A stretch of DNA of 9,417 nucleotides from Dehalococcoidia bacterium (lineage in GTDB: Bacteria > Chloroflexota > Dehalococcoidia > Dehalococcoidales > UBA5760): NCBI GenBank assembly GCA_011176655.1, contig DUEB01000013.1:1-9417 (forward strand), given 5' to 3'. A program made the translations under genes and the position numbers. Of the stretch, positions 9,001 through 9,417 are shown one piece after another. How positions within the stretch are numbered: position 1 is the first letter of the stretch; every line of letters starts with the position of its first letter. The notes beneath the pieces were generated by a model. The model saw only the letters and a list, made by a program, of their open reading frames with translations, was not told the origin of the DNA and searched no databases.

Positions 9001-9417
9001 TCCAGGTATCACTCCAGACGTAGAACTCGCGTCTTTTAGTACCCGGCATCGCCTGCCGTGACCGTTGGAACCACATGTGCTGGTCTGAGGTGTGGTTGAG
9101 GACCAGCTCGTTAATTATGCGCAGGCCCCGGTAGTTGGCCTCTCTGAGCAGGGTCCTGAAGTCACGAACCGTCCCGTAACTGGCGTGGATACCGGTGTAG
9201 TCCGATACATCATAGCCGTCGTCCTTGAAGGGGGAGGGGTAGAAGGGGAGCAGCCAGATGGCAGTGACCCCCAGGTCATGAAGGTAATCTAGCTTCTCGG
9301 TAAGCCCCGGGAAGTCACCAATGCCATCACCGTTGCTATCATAAAAGGCCCGGACGTGAAGCTCGTAGATGATAGCATCCTTGTACCACAGGGGGTCAGC
9401 ATCTCGCCAGAAGTATC
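6032..9417 (-). CDS. treS: Trehalose synthase-maltokinase fusion protein, 5' end cut by window edge
   Basis: The TreS part interconverts maltose and trehalose, and the maltokinase part phosphorylates maltose with ATP to maltose-1-phosphate; both should be cytosolic. The frame stays open to the right edge. 1127 residues are visible, and the true start is probably only a short way outside because the TreS opening (DPLWYKDAIIYELHVRAF) begins at visible residue 7. Using visible numbering, the GH13 part covers about 1-550. It has the NELVLNHTS region (102-110), nucleophile Asp206 in GLRLDAVPYL, acid/base Glu248 in LLAEANQW and Asp314 in FLRNHDELTLEM. After a linker near 545-565 comes the kinase part: RQRRWFSGKAR (about 594-604), EQTNTSV (739-745), the catalytic loop HGDYHLGQVL with Asp966, and VDFEGEP with Asp983. 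The protein ends in a charged Lys/Glu tail. All key residues are present, so both activities are expected. The stop overlaps the malQ start by 4 bp. An internal ATG at 9076 is not the start: 113 conserved codons precede it. Confidence 0.96.
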   Translation of the reverse strand, partial: YFWRDADPLWYKDAIIYELHVRAFYDSNGDGIGDFPGLTEKLDYLHDLGVTAIWLLPFYPSPFKDDGYDVSDYTGIHASYGTVRDFRTLLREANYRGLRIINELVLNHTSDQHMWFQRSRQAMPGTKRREFYVWSDTWNKYKEARIIFKDFESSNWTWDPVAGAYYWHRFYSHQPDLNYDSPMVQETMLKVIDFWLGLGVSGLRLDAVPYLYEREGTNCENLPETHAFLRKLRHQVDQKYRNRMLLAEANQWSEDAVAYFGEGDECHMAYHFPLMPRMFMAIRMEDRFPIIDILKNTPPVPESCQWALFLRNHDELTLEMVTDEERDYMYRVYAYDTQARINLGIRRRLAPLLNNDRKKIELMNGLLFSLPGTPIVYYGDEIGMGDNFYLGDRDGVRTPMHWSADRNAGFSRTNPQRLYLPVNIDPEYHYEAVNIETQQNNPDSLLWWMKRLIALRKSSKAFSRGSLEFLQPENRKVLTFLRHYGDETILVVANLSRLAQHTALNLGEFSDRVPVEMFGHTEFPVIGEAPYPVTLSPYAFHWFSLESREAEQIELGSTAAEVTAPTLNVTGDGKDLYRRGKKLALEAALLGYIRQRRWFSGKARYIRSSEIEDVIPIPYGNSTAHIILIRIDYSEGEPETYLVPVTLAWGEEAGRVTDEVPQAVIAHLKLRGKDSEEKGIIYDALVNPDFRSALLNLMARRRSFKGEKGEVAACRTRKVFHRIYGSAGEPHESWLLKGEQTNTSVAYGNRLKLKLFRRLEEGVSPEFEIGRFLTEVEPFNNAPPVAGAIEYRARWREPVTLGILHGYIHNEGDAWQYTQDSLGRYFEAVLAHPGVEAPMPIGDSLLEIADESVPSIIADTIGPYLVSVQLLGQRTAELHLTLASAADGHSFAPEPFSTTYQRSLYHSMRSFAIHVLQLLSQRMGCLPDEAKADALGVINLEKAIIGRFQEVTRRKISGMRIRCHGDYHLGQVLYTGNDFVIVDFEGEPARHLGERRIKRSPLRDVAGMIRSFHYAAYAALRGRVSTVLRAEDLPVLEDWAQAWHLWVSAIFLKSYLEIMADAPILPQTPEEKRIILDAYLLDKAIYEVNYELNNRPDWVILPLQGILQALETKEEPGTPEAKKKAEE
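6043..6050 (-). promoter_or_regulatory. Weak ribosome binding site for malQ
   Basis: The purine stretch GAAGAAGG ends 7 nt before the malQ ATG and lies in the Lys/Glu-rich tail of treS-mak. It is a weaker match than the glgB and GH57 sites, so malQ translation may rely more on coupling through the ATGA overlap. Confidence 0.45.

Noticed and set aside
9074..9076. ATG at 9076 as the start of the TreS-Mak gene
   Set aside because: The frame continues upstream to the window edge with conserved TreS sequence (YELHVRAF, GYDVSDY, ELVLNHTS), so this methionine is internal.
1..9417. Novel defence, mobile or RNA-based system
   Set aside because: The whole window is accounted for by five recognisable sugar-metabolism genes, with no intergenic space, repeats, integrase, or structured RNA candidates.

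Overview
The window is a slice from the middle of a bacterial alpha-glucan and trehalose metabolism operon. Five reading frames all lie on the minus strand, so transcription runs from high to low coordinates, and there is essentially no non-coding DNA. In transcription order they are: (1) a fused trehalose synthase-maltokinase, cut at its 5' end by the right edge; (2) a long-type 4-alpha-glucanotransferase (malQ); (3) a 1,4-alpha-glucan branching enzyme (glgB); (4) malto-oligosyltrehalose trehalohydrolase (treZ); (5) the first 31 codons of a GH57-family protein, cut by the left edge.

The junctions are very tight. The treS-mak stop overlaps the malQ start by 4 bp (ATGA), and the glgB stop overlaps the treZ start by 4 bp (GTGA). 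The treZ stop TAG abuts the GH57 ATG with no gap. The malQ TAA is 2 to 8 nt from the glgB start, depending on which of three consecutive start codons is used. Each downstream gene has a Shine-Dalgarno-like stretch inside the end of the gene before it, so translational coupling is likely. No promoter, terminator, RNA gene, repeat array, mobile element or CRISPR was seen. The operon continues past both edges.

Together the genes link three processes. Trehalose and maltose are interconverted and maltose is trapped as maltose-1-phosphate (TreS-Mak). Linear malto-oligosaccharides are remodelled and branched (MalQ, GlgB). Trehalose is released from maltooligosyl-trehalose (TreZ). Two usual partners are absent from the window: GlgE, which uses maltose-1-phosphate, and TreY, which makes the TreZ substrate. 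Either may lie outside it.

The organism is a bacterium of moderately high GC content with good Shine-Dalgarno sites and some GTG starts. The gene order and protein types would fit an environmental lineage such as Chloroflexota or a deltaproteobacteria-like group, but nothing in the window fixes the taxonomy. I see no unknown system here. The distinctive points are the compact gene combination, the TreS-Mak fusion and a few residue-level or start-codon details.
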